DNA from: an uncultured Pseudomonadota bacterium
Lineage (GTDB): Bacteria > Pseudomonadota > Gammaproteobacteria > Burkholderiales > Usitatibacteraceae
NCBI GenBank assembly: GCA_937898635.1
Contig: CALEJW010000230.1
Span: 1-36,335, forward strand
Reading direction: 5' to 3'
Length of the DNA: 36,335 bases
A program made the translations under genes and the position numbers. Below the pieces are notes generated by a model. That model searched no databases, was not told the origin of the DNA, and was given only the letters and a program-made list of their open reading frames with translations. Below are positions 14,544 through 24,338 of the stretch, one piece after another. The number at the start of each line of letters is the position of its first letter. The first letter of the stretch is position 1.

Positions 14544-16748
14544 ATGGTCCGCCGAACCCTCACGCTCGCCCTCGCCCTCGCGGGCGCACTGCCCGCGGGG
14601 GCCGGCGAGGGCGTGCCGCTCCGGCTCGAGCGCCGGCTCGCGCCGCCGCCGCCGCGCGTCGAACGCGACGCGGTGCGCTTCCTCTCGGCCGAGCGCATCA
14701 CGGGCGACGAGGCGAGGAACATCACCGCCACCGGCAAGGTGTCGCTGCGCCAGCGCGGCGCGGCGATCGACGCCGACCGCCTGGACTACTCGCTCGAGAC
14801 GGACACGGTCGTGGCCACGGGCAACGTGCGCCTCGAGCGCGCCGGCGACCTCGCCACGGGGCCCCGGCTCGTCTACCGCATCTCGGAGGCGACGGGCGAG
14901 ATGGACAATCCCGTCTTCGAGCTGCCCAGGCGCGAGGACCGCCGGAGCGCCTCGCGCGGCGCGGCGGAGCGCGCGCTCCTGGAGGGCGAGGAGCGCAGCC
15001 GCCTCCTGCGCGCCTCCTACACGACCTGCCCGGTGCCGCGCGACGACTGGACCCTGCGCGTGAGCGAGCTCGAGATCGACGGCAAGCGCCAGGTGGGCAC
15101 CGCCTGGAACACCGCGGTGTGGTTCCTGGGCGTGCCGATCCTCTACTCGCCGTGGCTCTCCTTCCCCCTGGACAACGAGCGCAAGACCGGGTTCCTGCCG
15201 CCCACGCTGGGCTCCTCGGGACGCGGCGGCTTCGAGTTCGCGCTGCCGTGGTACTGGAACATCGCGCCGAACCAGGACGCGACCCTCACCCCGAAGCTCT
15301 TCACGAAGCGCGGCCTGCAGCTCGGCGGCGAGTACCGCTACCTGCGGCCGGACTACTCGGGCCAGGCGGACGTCGAGTTCCTGCCCAACGACGCGATCGC
15401 GGAACGCGACCGCTACTTCCTCGCCGTGCGCCACTCGCACCGGCTGCCTTGGGGCTGGACCGCGGCCGTGGATGCGCAGCGCGTCTCGGACGACAACTAC
15501 TTCCGCGACCTGTCGACGCGGGTGGCGGCGACCTCGCAGACGAACCTGCCGCGCGACGCGATCCTCGCCTACGCCGACGAGACCTGGTCGCTCTCGGCGC
15601 GCGCCGTCGCCTACCAGGTCCTCCAGGACCCGACCGCCGCCGTGCCCGCCCCCGTGCCCTACCGGCAGGTGCCGCAGCTCCTGGTCGCGGGCCTCAGGCA
15701 GGGCGTGTACGGTCTCGACTGGCGCGTGACGGGGGAGCTCACCAACTACCGGCACCCGGAGCTCGTGAACGGGCAGCGATTCATCGCCTACCCGCAGGTC
15801 TCCTGGCCGCTTCGCCGCGCCTGGGGCTACCTCACGCCGACCGCCGGCTTCCACTTCACGCGCTACAACCTCACCGGCAACGGCGACGGGATGACGGACG
15901 CCACGCGCAGCGTGCCGCTGGCGAGCGTCGATGCCGGCCTCTACTTCGACCGGGCCTGGGAGTTGCGCGGCCGGGGATTCCAGCAGACCCTGGAGCCGCG
16001 CCTGTACTACGTGCGCGTGCCCTACCGGGACCAGTCGCGCCTGCCCAACTTCTCCACGGCGGAGGTCGACTTCGGCGCCAATTCCCTCTTCCGCGAGAAC
16101 CGCTTCATCGGCGGCGACCGGGTCGGGGACGCGAACCAGGTCACCGTGGCGATCACCAGCCGGCTCGTGGAGTCGGAGACGGGGCTCGAGCGGCTCAAGG
16201 CGACGCTCGGGCAGATCTACTACCTCGACCCCCAGCGCGTGTCGCTGGGCGGCGCGCCGCGGGAGGGCGACAAGTCGAACGTCGTGGCCCTCGTGTCCGG
16301 GCAGGCGACCCCCGCCTTCTCGTTCGACGGCGGCCTGGAGTACGACGTGAACGGGGGCCGGGCCCGGCGGCTCGACCTGGCGGCGCGCTACAGCCCGCGG
16401 CCGGGCAGCCTGGTGAACGCCGCCTACCGCTTCACCCGCGACCAGGTGCGCCAGGTGGACATCTCCGCGCAATGGCCCGTGAGCGGGGCCCTCTCGGTCG
16501 TCGGGCGCTGGAACTGGAGCCTGGACGACCGCAAGCTCGTCGAGGGACTGGCGGGCTTCGAATATAATGCGGGCTGCTGGGAGATCCGGGCGGTCGCGCA
16601 CCGATTCATCACCGCGACGCAGCAGGTGTCGACCTCCTTCCAGATCCAGCTCGAGCTCTCGGGCCTCTCGAGAATCGGCATCAACCCGCTCGAGACCCTC
16701 AGACAGAACATTTCCGGCTACCGCCGGTCGGACGAGATTCCCCGATGA
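14544..16748 (+). CDS. lptD: LPS-assembly outer-membrane protein LptD
   Basis: The 734-residue protein inserts lipopolysaccharide into the outer leaflet with LptE. A signal peptide (MVRRTLTLALALAGALPAGA) precedes an OstA beta-jellyroll domain (about residues 50-130: GDEARNITATGKVSLRQRG and similar) and a large C-terminal barrel rich in alternating aromatic strands. Only two Cys are seen in the mature chain, Cys162 in YTTCPVP and Cys678 in NAGCWEIR. E. coli has four, but a single domain-bridging disulfide suffices for function there. The open frame extends upstream into amgK, but ATG 14544 begins the signal peptide. It overlaps surA by four bases (ATGA). Confidence 0.95.
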   Translation: MVRRTLTLALALAGALPAGAGEGVPLRLERRLAPPPPRVERDAVRFLSAERITGDEARNITATGKVSLRQRGAAIDADRLDYSLETDTVVATGNVRLERAGDLATGPRLVYRISEATGEMDNPVFELPRREDRRSASRGAAERALLEGEERSRLLRASYTTCPVPRDDWTLRVSELEIDGKRQVGTAWNTAVWFLGVPILYSPWLSFPLDNERKTGFLPPTLGSSGRGGFEFALPWYWNIAPNQDATLTPKLFTKRGLQLGGEYRYLRPDYSGQADVEFLPNDAIAERDRYFLAVRHSHRLPWGWTAAVDAQRVSDDNYFRDLSTRVAATSQTNLPRDAILAYADETWSLSARAVAYQVLQDPTAAVPAPVPYRQVPQLLVAGLRQGVYGLDWRVTGELTNYRHPELVNGQRFIAYPQVSWPLRRAWGYLTPTAGFHFTRYNLTGNGDGMTDATRSVPLASVDAGLYFDRAWELRGRGFQQTLEPRLYYVRVPYRDQSRLPNFSTAEVDFGANSLFRENRFIGGDRVGDANQVTVAITSRLVESETGLERLKATLGQIYYLDPQRVSLGGAPREGDKSNVVALVSGQATPAFSFDGGLEYDVNGGRARRLDLAARYSPRPGSLVNAAYRFTRDQVRQVDISAQWPVSGALSVVGRWNWSLDDRKLVEGLAGFEYNAGCWEIRAVAHRFITATQQVSTSFQIQLELSGLSRIGINPLETLRQNISGYRRSDEIPR

Positions 16749-18094
16749 CCACCACACGCACTGCCTTCCGCGCCGCGGCCTTCCTCGCGGCGCTCGCCGC
16801 CACCGCCGCGATCGCCCAGCAGTCCCCGGCGTCGCGGCTGGACACCCGCCTCACGCCTCCCGGGCGCAGCGTCGTCACGGTCGACCGCATCGTGGCCGTG
16901 GTGAACGACGAGGTGATCACGCAGGTCGAGCTCGCCGAGCGCACGCGCCTGGTGCTGGCCCAGCTGCAGCGCGGCGGGGGCCAGCTGCCGCCGCCCGAGG
17001 CGCTGCAGCGCCAGGTCCTCGAGCGGATGATCAACGACCTCGTGCAGATCCAGCTCGCGAAGGAGACCGGCGTCAAGATCGACGACGCCACGGTCGAGAA
17101 GACCGTCCAGCGCATCGCCGACGACAACAACCTCTCCATGACGGGATTCCGCCAGGCGCTCGAGCGCGACGGCATCGCCTTCGCGCGGTTCCGCGAGGAC
17201 ATGCGCAACGAGCTCATCCTCTCGCGGCTTCGCGAGCGCGAGGTGGAGAACGCGATCGTCGTGACCGACGCCGAAATCGACACGGAGCTCGCCCGCGCCG
17301 CGAAGGAGCGCAGCGGGGACACGGAGCTGCGCCTGCAGCACGTGCTCGTGATGGTGCCGCAGCAGGCCACGCCCGAGCAGATCGATACCCGCCGGCGCCG
17401 CGCGATGCAGGCCCTGTCCGAGTTGCGCAAGGGCGCGAGCTTCGCGGAGATCTCGGCCACCTATTCGGACGCTCCCGACGCGCTCCAGGGCGGCGACCTC
17501 GGCTGGCGACCCGCGGGACGGCTCCCGACGCTCTTCCTCGAGGCGCTCGACAAGCTCAAGCCCGGCGAGGTGAGCGACATCCTGCGCAGCCCCAACGGCT
17601 TCCACATCGTGAAGCTCCTCGAGAAGCGCGGCAAGGACAAGGCGCCCGCCGTCACCCAGACGCGCGCGCGCCACATCCTCATGCGCACGCGGGAAGGCAC
17701 GAGCGAGGCGGACGCGCGCGAGCGCCTCGCGCGCCTGCGCAGCCGCATCGTGGCCGGCGAGGATTTCGCGGAGCTCGCGCGCGTGCACTCCGAGGACGGG
17801 ACCGCGGCGAAGGGCGGCGAGCTCGGCTGGATCGCGGCCGGCGAGACGGTGCCGGAGTTCGAGCGCGTCATGAACGGGCTTCGCGACGGCGAGCTGAGCC
17901 AGCCGGTGCAGACGCCCTTCGGCTGGCACCTCGTGCAGGTGCTCGAGCGCCGCAGCGAGGACCTGAGCGAGGAGAGGAAGCGCCTCGCCGCCCGCCAGAC
18001 GGTTCGCGCGCGCAAGGCGGACGAGGCCTACCAGGACTGGCTACGGCAGACTCGCGACCGCGCCTTCGTCGAGAACCGCCTCGACGAGACCTGA
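16745..18094 (+). CDS. surA: Periplasmic chaperone and peptidyl-prolyl isomerase SurA
   Basis: This 449-residue periplasmic chaperone escorts outer-membrane proteins, LptD among them. A signal peptide ends at AIAQ (about residue 25). The SurA N-terminal domain (about 40-180) contains VDRIVAVVNDEVITQVEL. Two parvulin domains follow: LRLQHVLVMVPQQATP with GGDLGWRPAG and PFGWHL-like partner FHIVKLL, then TRARHILMRTREGTSE with GGELGWIAAGETVPEFE and TPFGWHLVQVLE. Both parvulin cores look intact. It is coupled to lptD and followed by pdxA after 28 bases, a gap that holds a 14-base perfect palindrome (18099-18112). Confidence 0.96.
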   Translation: MTTTRTAFRAAAFLAALAATAAIAQQSPASRLDTRLTPPGRSVVTVDRIVAVVNDEVITQVELAERTRLVLAQLQRGGGQLPPPEALQRQVLERMINDLVQIQLAKETGVKIDDATVEKTVQRIADDNNLSMTGFRQALERDGIAFARFREDMRNELILSRLREREVENAIVVTDAEIDTELARAAKERSGDTELRLQHVLVMVPQQATPEQIDTRRRRAMQALSELRKGASFAEISATYSDAPDALQGGDLGWRPAGRLPTLFLEALDKLKPGEVSDILRSPNGFHIVKLLEKRGKDKAPAVTQTRARHILMRTREGTSEADARERLARLRSRIVAGEDFAELARVHSEDGTAAKGGELGWIAAGETVPEFERVMNGLRDGELSQPVQTPFGWHLVQVLERRSEDLSEERKRLAARQTVRARKADEAYQDWLRQTRDRAFVENRLDET

Positions 18095-18122
18095 GCCCGG
18101 CGCCGCGGCGCCCGAGGCGCGC

Positions 18123-19097
18123 ATGATCCCCCCGCCTGTCGTCGCGATCACCGCCGGCGAGCCCGCGGGCATCGGCCCCGACCTCTGCGCGATCCTCGCG
18201 GGCCGGCGCTTCCCGGCACCGGTCGTCTTCGTCGGAGACCGCGGGGTGATCGCCGCCCGCGCCCGCAGCCGCGGCCTCGCCTTCGATCCCCCCGACTATT
18301 CGCCGGGCACCCGCGCGCCCTTCGCGATGCTGCACCTCGTCGCGCCCGCGCCGGTGACGGCCGGCCGCCTGGACCCGCGCAACGGCCGCTGGGTGCTCTC
18401 GCTGCTCGACCGCGCGCTCGACGGCTGCCTCGCGGGCGAGTTCGGCGCGATGGTCACGGCGCCGGTGCAGAAGTCCACGATCAACGACGCGGGCGTCGCC
18501 TTCACCGGGCACACCGAGTACCTCGCGGAGCGCACCGGGACGCCGCGCGTGGTGATGATGCTCGCCGGCGGCGGGATGCGCGTCGCGCTCGCCACGACGC
18601 ACCTCGCCCTCGCCGCCGTTCCCGCCGCGATCACGCGCGAGGCGATCGAGGAGACGCTCCGGATCGTCGATCGCGACCTGCGGGCGCGCTTCGGCATCGC
18701 GCGCCCGCGGATCCTCGTGGCGGGGCTCAATCCGCACGCGGGGGAGGCGGGCCACCTGGGACGCGAGGAAGCCGAGGTCATCGCCCCGGCCATCGCCCGC
18801 GTGCGCGGCGAGGGGCTCGCGGTCGACGGCCCGCTGCCGGCCGACACGCTCTTCACCGCGCGCGTTCTCGCGGGGGCGGACGCGGTGCTCGCCATGTACC
18901 ACGACCAGGGGCTGCCCGTCCTCAAGCACGCCTCCTTCGGGCACGCGGTCAACGTGACGCTCGGCCTGCCGGTGATCCGCACTTCCGTGGACCACGGCAC
19001 GGCGCTCGACCTCGCGGGCGCGGGCGACGTGGACCCCGGAAGCCTCGAGGCCGCGCTCGCCCTTGCGATCGAGCTCGCGTCGCGGGCGCGGCGCTGA
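18123..19097 (+). CDS. pdxA: 4-hydroxythreonine-4-phosphate dehydrogenase
   Basis: The 324-residue NAD-dependent enzyme of the DXP-dependent pyridoxal phosphate pathway converts 4-phosphohydroxy-threonine to 3-amino-1-hydroxyacetone phosphate. Motifs include ITAGEPAGIGPD at the N-terminus, TAPVQKSTINDAG, FTGHTEYLAERTG (metal-ligand His), NPHAGEAGHLGREE and YHDQGLPVLKH (metal-ligand His). Length is typical. It sits in the conserved surA-pdxA-rsmA order, eight bases before rsmA. Confidence 0.96.
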   Translation: MIPPPVVAITAGEPAGIGPDLCAILAGRRFPAPVVFVGDRGVIAARARSRGLAFDPPDYSPGTRAPFAMLHLVAPAPVTAGRLDPRNGRWVLSLLDRALDGCLAGEFGAMVTAPVQKSTINDAGVAFTGHTEYLAERTGTPRVVMMLAGGGMRVALATTHLALAAVPAAITREAIEETLRIVDRDLRARFGIARPRILVAGLNPHAGEAGHLGREEAEVIAPAIARVRGEGLAVDGPLPADTLFTARVLAGADAVLAMYHDQGLPVLKHASFGHAVNVTLGLPVIRTSVDHGTALDLAGAGDVDPGSLEAALALAIELASRARR

Positions 19098-19105
19098 GGG
19101 ACGCG

Positions 19106-19872
19106 ATGCTGCCGCGACCGAAGAAGCGGCTCGGCCAGCACTTCCTCACCGACCGCCACTACCTCGAGCGCATCGTCGCCGCGATCGACCCGCGGCCGGA
19201 CGATCCTATGGTCGAGATCGGCCCCGGTCCCGGCGCGCTCACCGAGCGCCTGGCGGCGATCGTCCGGCCGCTTCACGTGGTCGAGATCGACCGCGAGCTC
19301 GCCGCGGGCCTGCGCGCGCGATTCGGGCCGCAGGAGGTCGTCGTGCACGAGGGCGACGCGCTCGAGTTCGACTTCGCGTCGCTGCCCGAGGGCCTTCGCG
19401 TCGTCGGCAACCTCCCCTACAACGTCTCCACGCCGCTGCTCTTCCGCGTGGCCGCGTTCGCCGGGCGCATCCGCGACTGCGTCTTCATGCTGCAGCGGGA
19501 GGTGGTGGAGCGCATGGTGGCGGAGCCGGGCACGCCCGCCTACGGGCGGCTCTCGGTGATGCTGCAGTACCGCTTCGCGATGGAAAGCGCCTTTCGCGTG
19601 CCGCCAGGGGCGTTCACGCCGCCGCCGAAGGTGGACTCCGCCGTCGTGCGCATGGTCCCGCTGGGCGAGGAGCGGCCGGCGGCGCGCGACGAGGCCCTCT
19701 TCGCCAGGCTCGTGATGGCGGCCTTCACGCAGCGCCGCAAGACCCTGCGCAACGCGCTGCGCGGACTCGCGGGCGAGGACGCCTTCGCCGCGGCGGGCAT
19801 CGACCCCGGGCTTCGCGGCGAGGTGCTCCCGGTGGCGCGGTTCGTGCGCCTCGCCGACGCCGCGGCCGCGCC

Positions 19873-19876
<4 letters not shown>
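19106..19876 (+). CDS. rsmA: 16S rRNA (adenine1518/1519-N6)-dimethyltransferase
   Basis: The 256-residue SAM-dependent enzyme dimethylates two adjacent adenines in helix 45 of 16S rRNA late in 30S maturation. It starts with PKKRLGQHFLTD, the family N-terminus. The SAM motif is EIGPGPGALTERL, and the catalytic motif NLPYNVSTPLLFR and the substrate loop FTPPPKVDSAVVRM follow. The end overlaps gloA, which converges from the other strand, by four bases, leaving no room for a conventional terminator between them. Confidence 0.97.
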
Positions 19877-20256
<380 letters not shown>

Positions 20257-20266
20257 GCTTCCCTCC

Positions 20267-20992
20267 TCAGAAGGAACGGTACAGGTGATCGGTGGCCTCG
20301 AGCTCGTCGCGAAGCCGCTTGTGGTCGGGGCACAGGCGCGCGACTTCGGCCCAGAAGCGCGGCGAGTGGTCCATGTGGCGCAGGTGCGCGAGCTCGTGGC
20401 AGACCACGTAGTCCACGAGCGCCGGCCGGGCCTTCACCAGGCGCCAGGCGAGCCGCACCTCGCGGCGGCTGTTGCAGCTGCCCCAGCGCGACTGGGCCGA
20501 GGACAGCATCACCCGCGGCGGCGCGAGGACGGCCAGGCGCGAGAAGAAGAAGGCGCGCCCGGCGAAGTGCACGAGCGCGGCGCGCCGGTACCAGGCGACG
20601 ACCGCCCGGCGGATCGACGCCTCGTCGGCGGAAGGCACGGCGACGCGCAGCTCCGCACCCTCGACCTGCGCCAGGGCGCGGCGACCCTCGGCGAGGCGAA
20701 GCCTGAGCGCTTCCCCGAGGTACGGCAGGCTCGCGCCGTCCTCCCAGGACTGCGGCCGCACCCGGCGGCTGCGCCAGGCCTCGAGCTTGCCGAGCACCCA
20801 GGACTCGCTTTCGAGCACCAGCTTCTCGATGCGCGAGAGCGGGATCGACAGCGGCGCGCTCACGGTGAGTCCGCCCCCGTCGACCTTGAGCCCCACGCCC
20901 CGGCGGCCGCGCCGGCGCACCAGGAGGTAGTCGACCGGCTCGCCGGCGAGGACGAGGGAGCGCGGCTCGCGCGCCGCCTCACCCGGAGGCAT
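20267..20992 (-). CDS. YgjP-like (DUF45/SprT-type) zinc metallopeptidase
   Basis: This 241-residue protein has the DUF45 arrangement. The N-terminal half starts with VDYLLVRRRGRRGVGLKV and contains the usual SESWVLGKLEAW; the C-terminal half has SRWGSCNSRREVRLAWRLV and the zinc motif CHELAHLRHMDHSPRFW (HELAH at residues 199-203, third His probably 209). In E. coli the corresponding protein is YgjP. A peptidase role is inferred from the HExxH motif; substrates are not known. It overlaps the end of plsC by 14 bases and precedes gloA by ten, so it belongs to the same transcript. Confidence 0.88.
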   Translation of the reverse strand: MPPGEAAREPRSLVLAGEPVDYLLVRRRGRRGVGLKVDGGGLTVSAPLSIPLSRIEKLVLESESWVLGKLEAWRSRRVRPQSWEDGASLPYLGEALRLRLAEGRRALAQVEGAELRVAVPSADEASIRRAVVAWYRRAALVHFAGRAFFFSRLAVLAPPRVMLSSAQSRWGSCNSRREVRLAWRLVKARPALVDYVVCHELAHLRHMDHSPRFWAEVARLCPDHKRLRDELEATDHLYRSF

Positions 20993-21704
20993 AGCGTTCC
21001 GGATTGAGCCGGCGCATCTCGCCCTCGATCCACTCCTCGACCTCGCGGTTGACGGAAAGGGCGTCGCGCCCGGCCACCGGGATCACCGGCCCCACGACGA
21101 CCTGCACCGTCCCGGCGCGCTTGCGGAAGGCGTAGCGGCCCCACACTTCCCCTGCGTTGTGGGCGATGGGCAGGATCGGCGTTCCCGTCCGCGTCGCGAG
21201 CGTGGCGCCGCCGATGCCGTAGCGGCCGCGCTTGCCCACGGGCACGCGGGTGCCCTCCGGGAATATCGTCACCCACAGGCCCTGCGCGATGCGCCGCGAG
21301 CCCTGCTCCACGATCTGCTCGCGCGCGGCCACGCCGCTCTTGCGGTCGATCGCGATGGAGCGCACCGCGGCCAGGCCCCAGCCCACGAACGGGAGCCACA
21401 GGAGCTCGCGCTTGATGATCCAGCACTGGTAGGGAAAGGTCGCCTCGATGAAGAGCGTCTCCCACGCCGACTGGTGCTTCGCCATGATGACGGCCGGCCC
21501 GGCCGGCACGTTCTCCATCCCGCGCACCTCGTAGCGGATGCCGCAGGACCATTCGGCCCACTTGAGGACCCGGCGCGCCCAGGACCGGGCGAGCCAGAGG
21601 GCGGCGCGGTAGCTGAAGAGCCCGAAGGCGGGCACGAGGATGCCGAAGACGGCCGTGACGAGCACGGCGCCCGCGAGGAAGAGCAGGGAGCGAAGCGCCG
21701 TCAT
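20979..21704 (-). CDS. plsC: 1-acyl-sn-glycerol-3-phosphate acyltransferase
   Basis: The 241-residue inner-membrane enzyme acylates lysophosphatidic acid to phosphatidic acid. The N-terminus has one or two membrane segments (residues 5-35). Motif I reads KHQSAWETLF, that is H-x4-E where the textbook form is H-x4-D; this variant is known in betaproteobacterial and neisserial PlsC homologues. Motif II is RSIAIDR, motif III is FPEGTRVPVGKRGRYGIGG and motif IV is ILPIAHNAGEVWG. ATG 21704 overlaps the gmhB stop by four bases (ATGA). Confidence 0.93.
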   Translation of the reverse strand: MTALRSLLFLAGAVLVTAVFGILVPAFGLFSYRAALWLARSWARRVLKWAEWSCGIRYEVRGMENVPAGPAVIMAKHQSAWETLFIEATFPYQCWIIKRELLWLPFVGWGLAAVRSIAIDRKSGVAAREQIVEQGSRRIAQGLWVTIFPEGTRVPVGKRGRYGIGGATLATRTGTPILPIAHNAGEVWGRYAFRKRAGTVQVVVGPVIPVAGRDALSVNREVEEWIEGEMRRLNPERYASG

Positions 21705-22243
21705 TCGCCCGCGGCCACCAGGTGCCGGGACACCTCGTCCAGGTCGGCGAAGACGAGCGTCTTCCTCGGCAGGCCGCCTTCCTCCTTCGTCTTCTTCCCC
21801 TTGCCGGTGAGCACGAGGATGGGCTGCGCGCCCACCGCCTCGGCCACCTTGAGGTCGCGCATCGCGTCGCCCACGCAGGGCACGCCCTTCAGCTCCGTGT
21901 GCATGCGCGCGGCGATCTCCTCGTACATCCCGGTGCGGGGCTTGCGGCAGCCGCAGTTCTCCGCGTCGGTGTGCGGGCAGAAGAAGAGCGCGTCGATGCG
22001 CCCGCCCTGCCGGAACACCATCTCCATCATCTTGTCGTTCATCGCGTTGAAGGTCGCCATGTCGAAGAGGCCGCGGCCGATCCCCGACTGGTTGGTCGCC
22101 ACCACGATGCGGAAGCCGTTCTGGTGCAGGCGCGCGATGGCCTCGATCGAGCCCGCGATCGGCTGCCACTCGGCCGGCGACTTGATGTAGCGGTCGCTGT
22201 CCTGGTTGATGACGCCGTCGCGGTCGAGGATGACGAGCTTCAT
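21701..22243 (-). CDS. gmhB: D-glycero-D-manno-heptose 1,7-bisphosphate 7-phosphatase
   Basis: The 180-residue HAD phosphatase acts in ADP-heptose synthesis for the LPS inner core. The nucleophile motif is LDRDGVINQDSD (Asp7 and Asp9), motif II is VATNQSGIGRG, and the zinc-binding loop is CPHTDAENCGCRKP, characteristic of GmhB among HAD enzymes. The phosphate/metal motif CVGDAMRDL is also present. It lies four bases after the glyS stop, a conserved neighbourhood with plsC. Confidence 0.95.
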   Translation of the reverse strand: MKLVILDRDGVINQDSDRYIKSPAEWQPIAGSIEAIARLHQNGFRIVVATNQSGIGRGLFDMATFNAMNDKMMEMVFRQGGRIDALFFCPHTDAENCGCRKPRTGMYEEIAARMHTELKGVPCVGDAMRDLKVAEAVGAQPILVLTGKGKKTKEEGGLPRKTLVFADLDEVSRHLVAAGE

Positions 22244-22247
22244 GTCC

Positions 22248-24338
22248 CTAGGCCGCCAGTCGCGAGATGTCCGCCACGCGGTTCAGGAGCCGCTCGAGCC
22301 CGGTGAGGAGCGCGAGGCGGTTGGCGCGCACGGCGAGGTCCTCGGCGTTCACCAGCACCTTGTCGAAGAAGGCGTCCACGTCGGCGCGAACTCCCGCCAG
22401 GGCCACGAGCGCGGGCTCGAATTCGGCGTTGGCGAACTTGGGCTCGACGAGGAGCCTTGTCGCGGCGATCGTGGCGGAGAGGCGCCGCTCCTCGTCCTGG
22501 ATGAGCAGCGCAGGGTCGATGGCGTCGGACCTTCCCGACTTGTCGAGGATGTTCTTCACCCGCTTGTTGGCGGCGGCGAGCGCGTCCGATTCCGGAAGCT
22601 TCGCGAAGGCCGCCACCGCCTCGAGCCGCGCGCGCACCTGGTCGAAGCGCGCCGGGCGCTGCGACACGACGGCCTCGACCTGGTTGGTCGTGAAGCCCTG
22701 GTCGCGCAAGTACCCGCGCAGGCGGTCGTAGACGAAGTCCTCGACCTGCACGTGCGGGTCCGCCGCGAAGGGCTCGCAGGCGAGGCGCACGAGGTCATGG
22801 AAGTCGATGTCCAGCCCGCGCTCGACGAGGATGCGCACCACCCCGAGCGCCGCGCGCCGCAACCCGAAGGGATCCTTGTCCCCGGTGGGCACCTGCCCGA
22901 GGGAGAAGAGCCCCGCGAGCGCGTCCAGCCGGTCGGCCAGCGCCACGGCGATGCTCACGTCCCCGTCGGGAAGCTGGTCCCCGGCGAAGCGCGGCCAGTA
23001 GTGCTGCTCGATCGCGCGCACGACGGAGGGCTCCTCGTCGTCGGCCTGCGCGTAGTGCCTTCCCATCACGCCCTGCAGCTCGGGGAACTCCCCGACCATG
23101 AGCGTGACGAGGTCCGCCTTGGCGAGGAACGCCGCCCGGTCCGCGTAGGGCATGCCCTTCGCGCCCCGCGGAAGCTTCGCCTGGATGCGCGTGGCGAGCT
23201 TGCGCAGGCGCTCGACGCGCTCGAGCTGCGAGCCGAGCTTGCCGTGGTAGACGATGGCGGCGAGCTGCGGCACGCGATCGGCGAGCTTCGTCCTCCGGTC
23301 GGTCTCGAAGAAGAAGCGCGCGTCGGCGAGCCGCGGGCGCACGACGCGCTCGTTGCCCTGCACGATGCGCGCGGGATCCGCCGGGCGCAGGTTCGCGACG
23401 AGGAGGAAGCGCTCGGTGAGCCGGCCGTCGGCGCCGAAGAGCGGGAAGTAGCGCTGGTTCTGGCGCATCGTGAGGATGAGGCACTCCTGGGGCACCGAGA
23501 GGAACTCGCGCTCGAAGCCGCCCGCGTACACCGTGGGCATCTCCACGAGCGCGGTCACCTCGTCGAGGAGGGCGTCGTAGTCGGCCGCCGGGCCGAGGGA
23601 TGCGCCCTCCCGCGCCGCGCCCTCCTCGAGGGCGGCGAGGATCGCCGCGCGGCGCGCCGCGAAGCCCGCGAGCACGCCGCCGTCGCGCGCGAGGCGCTCC
23701 TCGTACTCGCCGGCGCCCGCGAGCGCGATGTCGCGCGCCCCCTGGAAGCGGTGGCCCTGCGTGAGGCGTCCCGCGGCGAGGCCGAGCGCCGTCACCGCCA
23801 CGACTTCCGTGCCGTGCAACGCCACGAGGCCGTGGGCGGGCCGCACGAACTCGACGGTCGTCGCGCCATCGGCGAGCTGGTAGCTCATCACCTTCGGGAT
23901 GGGCAGGCCGGCGATCGCCTCGGCGAGGGCGGCCTGCAGCCCCTCGGCGAGCGCGACCGGGGGCGCCACCGCATCGGCGAAGAGGGTCTCGGACTTTCCG
24001 TCCGGCCGCCGCTTGAGCGTGGCGGGGTCGATGCCCTCGAGGCCGGCCGCCGCGAGCTTCTTGCGAAGGGCCGGCGTGGGCTGCCCGTCGGCGCCGAGCC
24101 CCACGGCCACGGGCATGAGCTTCACTTCCACCGTGCGGGGCTCCGTGGACTCCCGCACGGCGGAGAGGAGCACCGCGAGCCGCCGCGGCGTGGCGAAGGC
24201 GGTCGCGGTGCCGTCCGCGCCGAGGAAGCCCCGCTTGCCGAGGCCCGACTCGATCCCGGACGCGAACGCCTCGCCCAGGCGCCTGAGGGCCCGGGGCGGC
24301 AGTTCCTCCGTGAGGAGCTCGACGAGGAGCGGCTTCAC
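22248..24338 (-). CDS. glyS: Glycyl-tRNA synthetase beta subunit
   Basis: The 696-residue beta subunit of the heterotetrameric bacterial glycyl-tRNA synthetase carries tRNA-binding domains, including a DALR-type anticodon-binding end. It starts at GTG 24338 with VKPLLVELLTEELPPRAL, the standard GlyS N-terminus, and the GTGA overlaps the glyQ stop. Internal segments such as MRQNQRYFPLFGADGRL and FFFETDR are typical. The open frame continues upstream through glyQ, but that part is out-of-frame reading. Confidence 0.97.
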   Translation of the reverse strand: MKPLLVELLTEELPPRALRRLGEAFASGIESGLGKRGFLGADGTATAFATPRRLAVLLSAVRESTEPRTVEVKLMPVAVGLGADGQPTPALRKKLAAAGLEGIDPATLKRRPDGKSETLFADAVAPPVALAEGLQAALAEAIAGLPIPKVMSYQLADGATTVEFVRPAHGLVALHGTEVVAVTALGLAAGRLTQGHRFQGARDIALAGAGEYEERLARDGGVLAGFAARRAAILAALEEGAAREGASLGPAADYDALLDEVTALVEMPTVYAGGFEREFLSVPQECLILTMRQNQRYFPLFGADGRLTERFLLVANLRPADPARIVQGNERVVRPRLADARFFFETDRRTKLADRVPQLAAIVYHGKLGSQLERVERLRKLATRIQAKLPRGAKGMPYADRAAFLAKADLVTLMVGEFPELQGVMGRHYAQADDEEPSVVRAIEQHYWPRFAGDQLPDGDVSIAVALADRLDALAGLFSLGQVPTGDKDPFGLRRAALGVVRILVERGLDIDFHDLVRLACEPFAADPHVQVEDFVYDRLRGYLRDQGFTTNQVEAVVSQRPARFDQVRARLEAVAAFAKLPESDALAAANKRVKNILDKSGRSDAIDPALLIQDEERRLSATIAATRLLVEPKFANAEFEPALVALAGVRADVDAFFDKVLVNAEDLAVRANRLALLTGLERLLNRVADISRLAA

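Noticed and set aside
18099..18112. 14-base perfect palindrome between surA and pdxA
   Set aside because: Made only of G and C alternations that arise easily here; no second copy or regulator context was seen.
20979..21704. PlsC with H-x4-E as a catalytically altered enzyme
   Set aside because: This form of motif I is, to my knowledge, usual in betaproteobacterial and neisserial homologues and the other motifs are intact.
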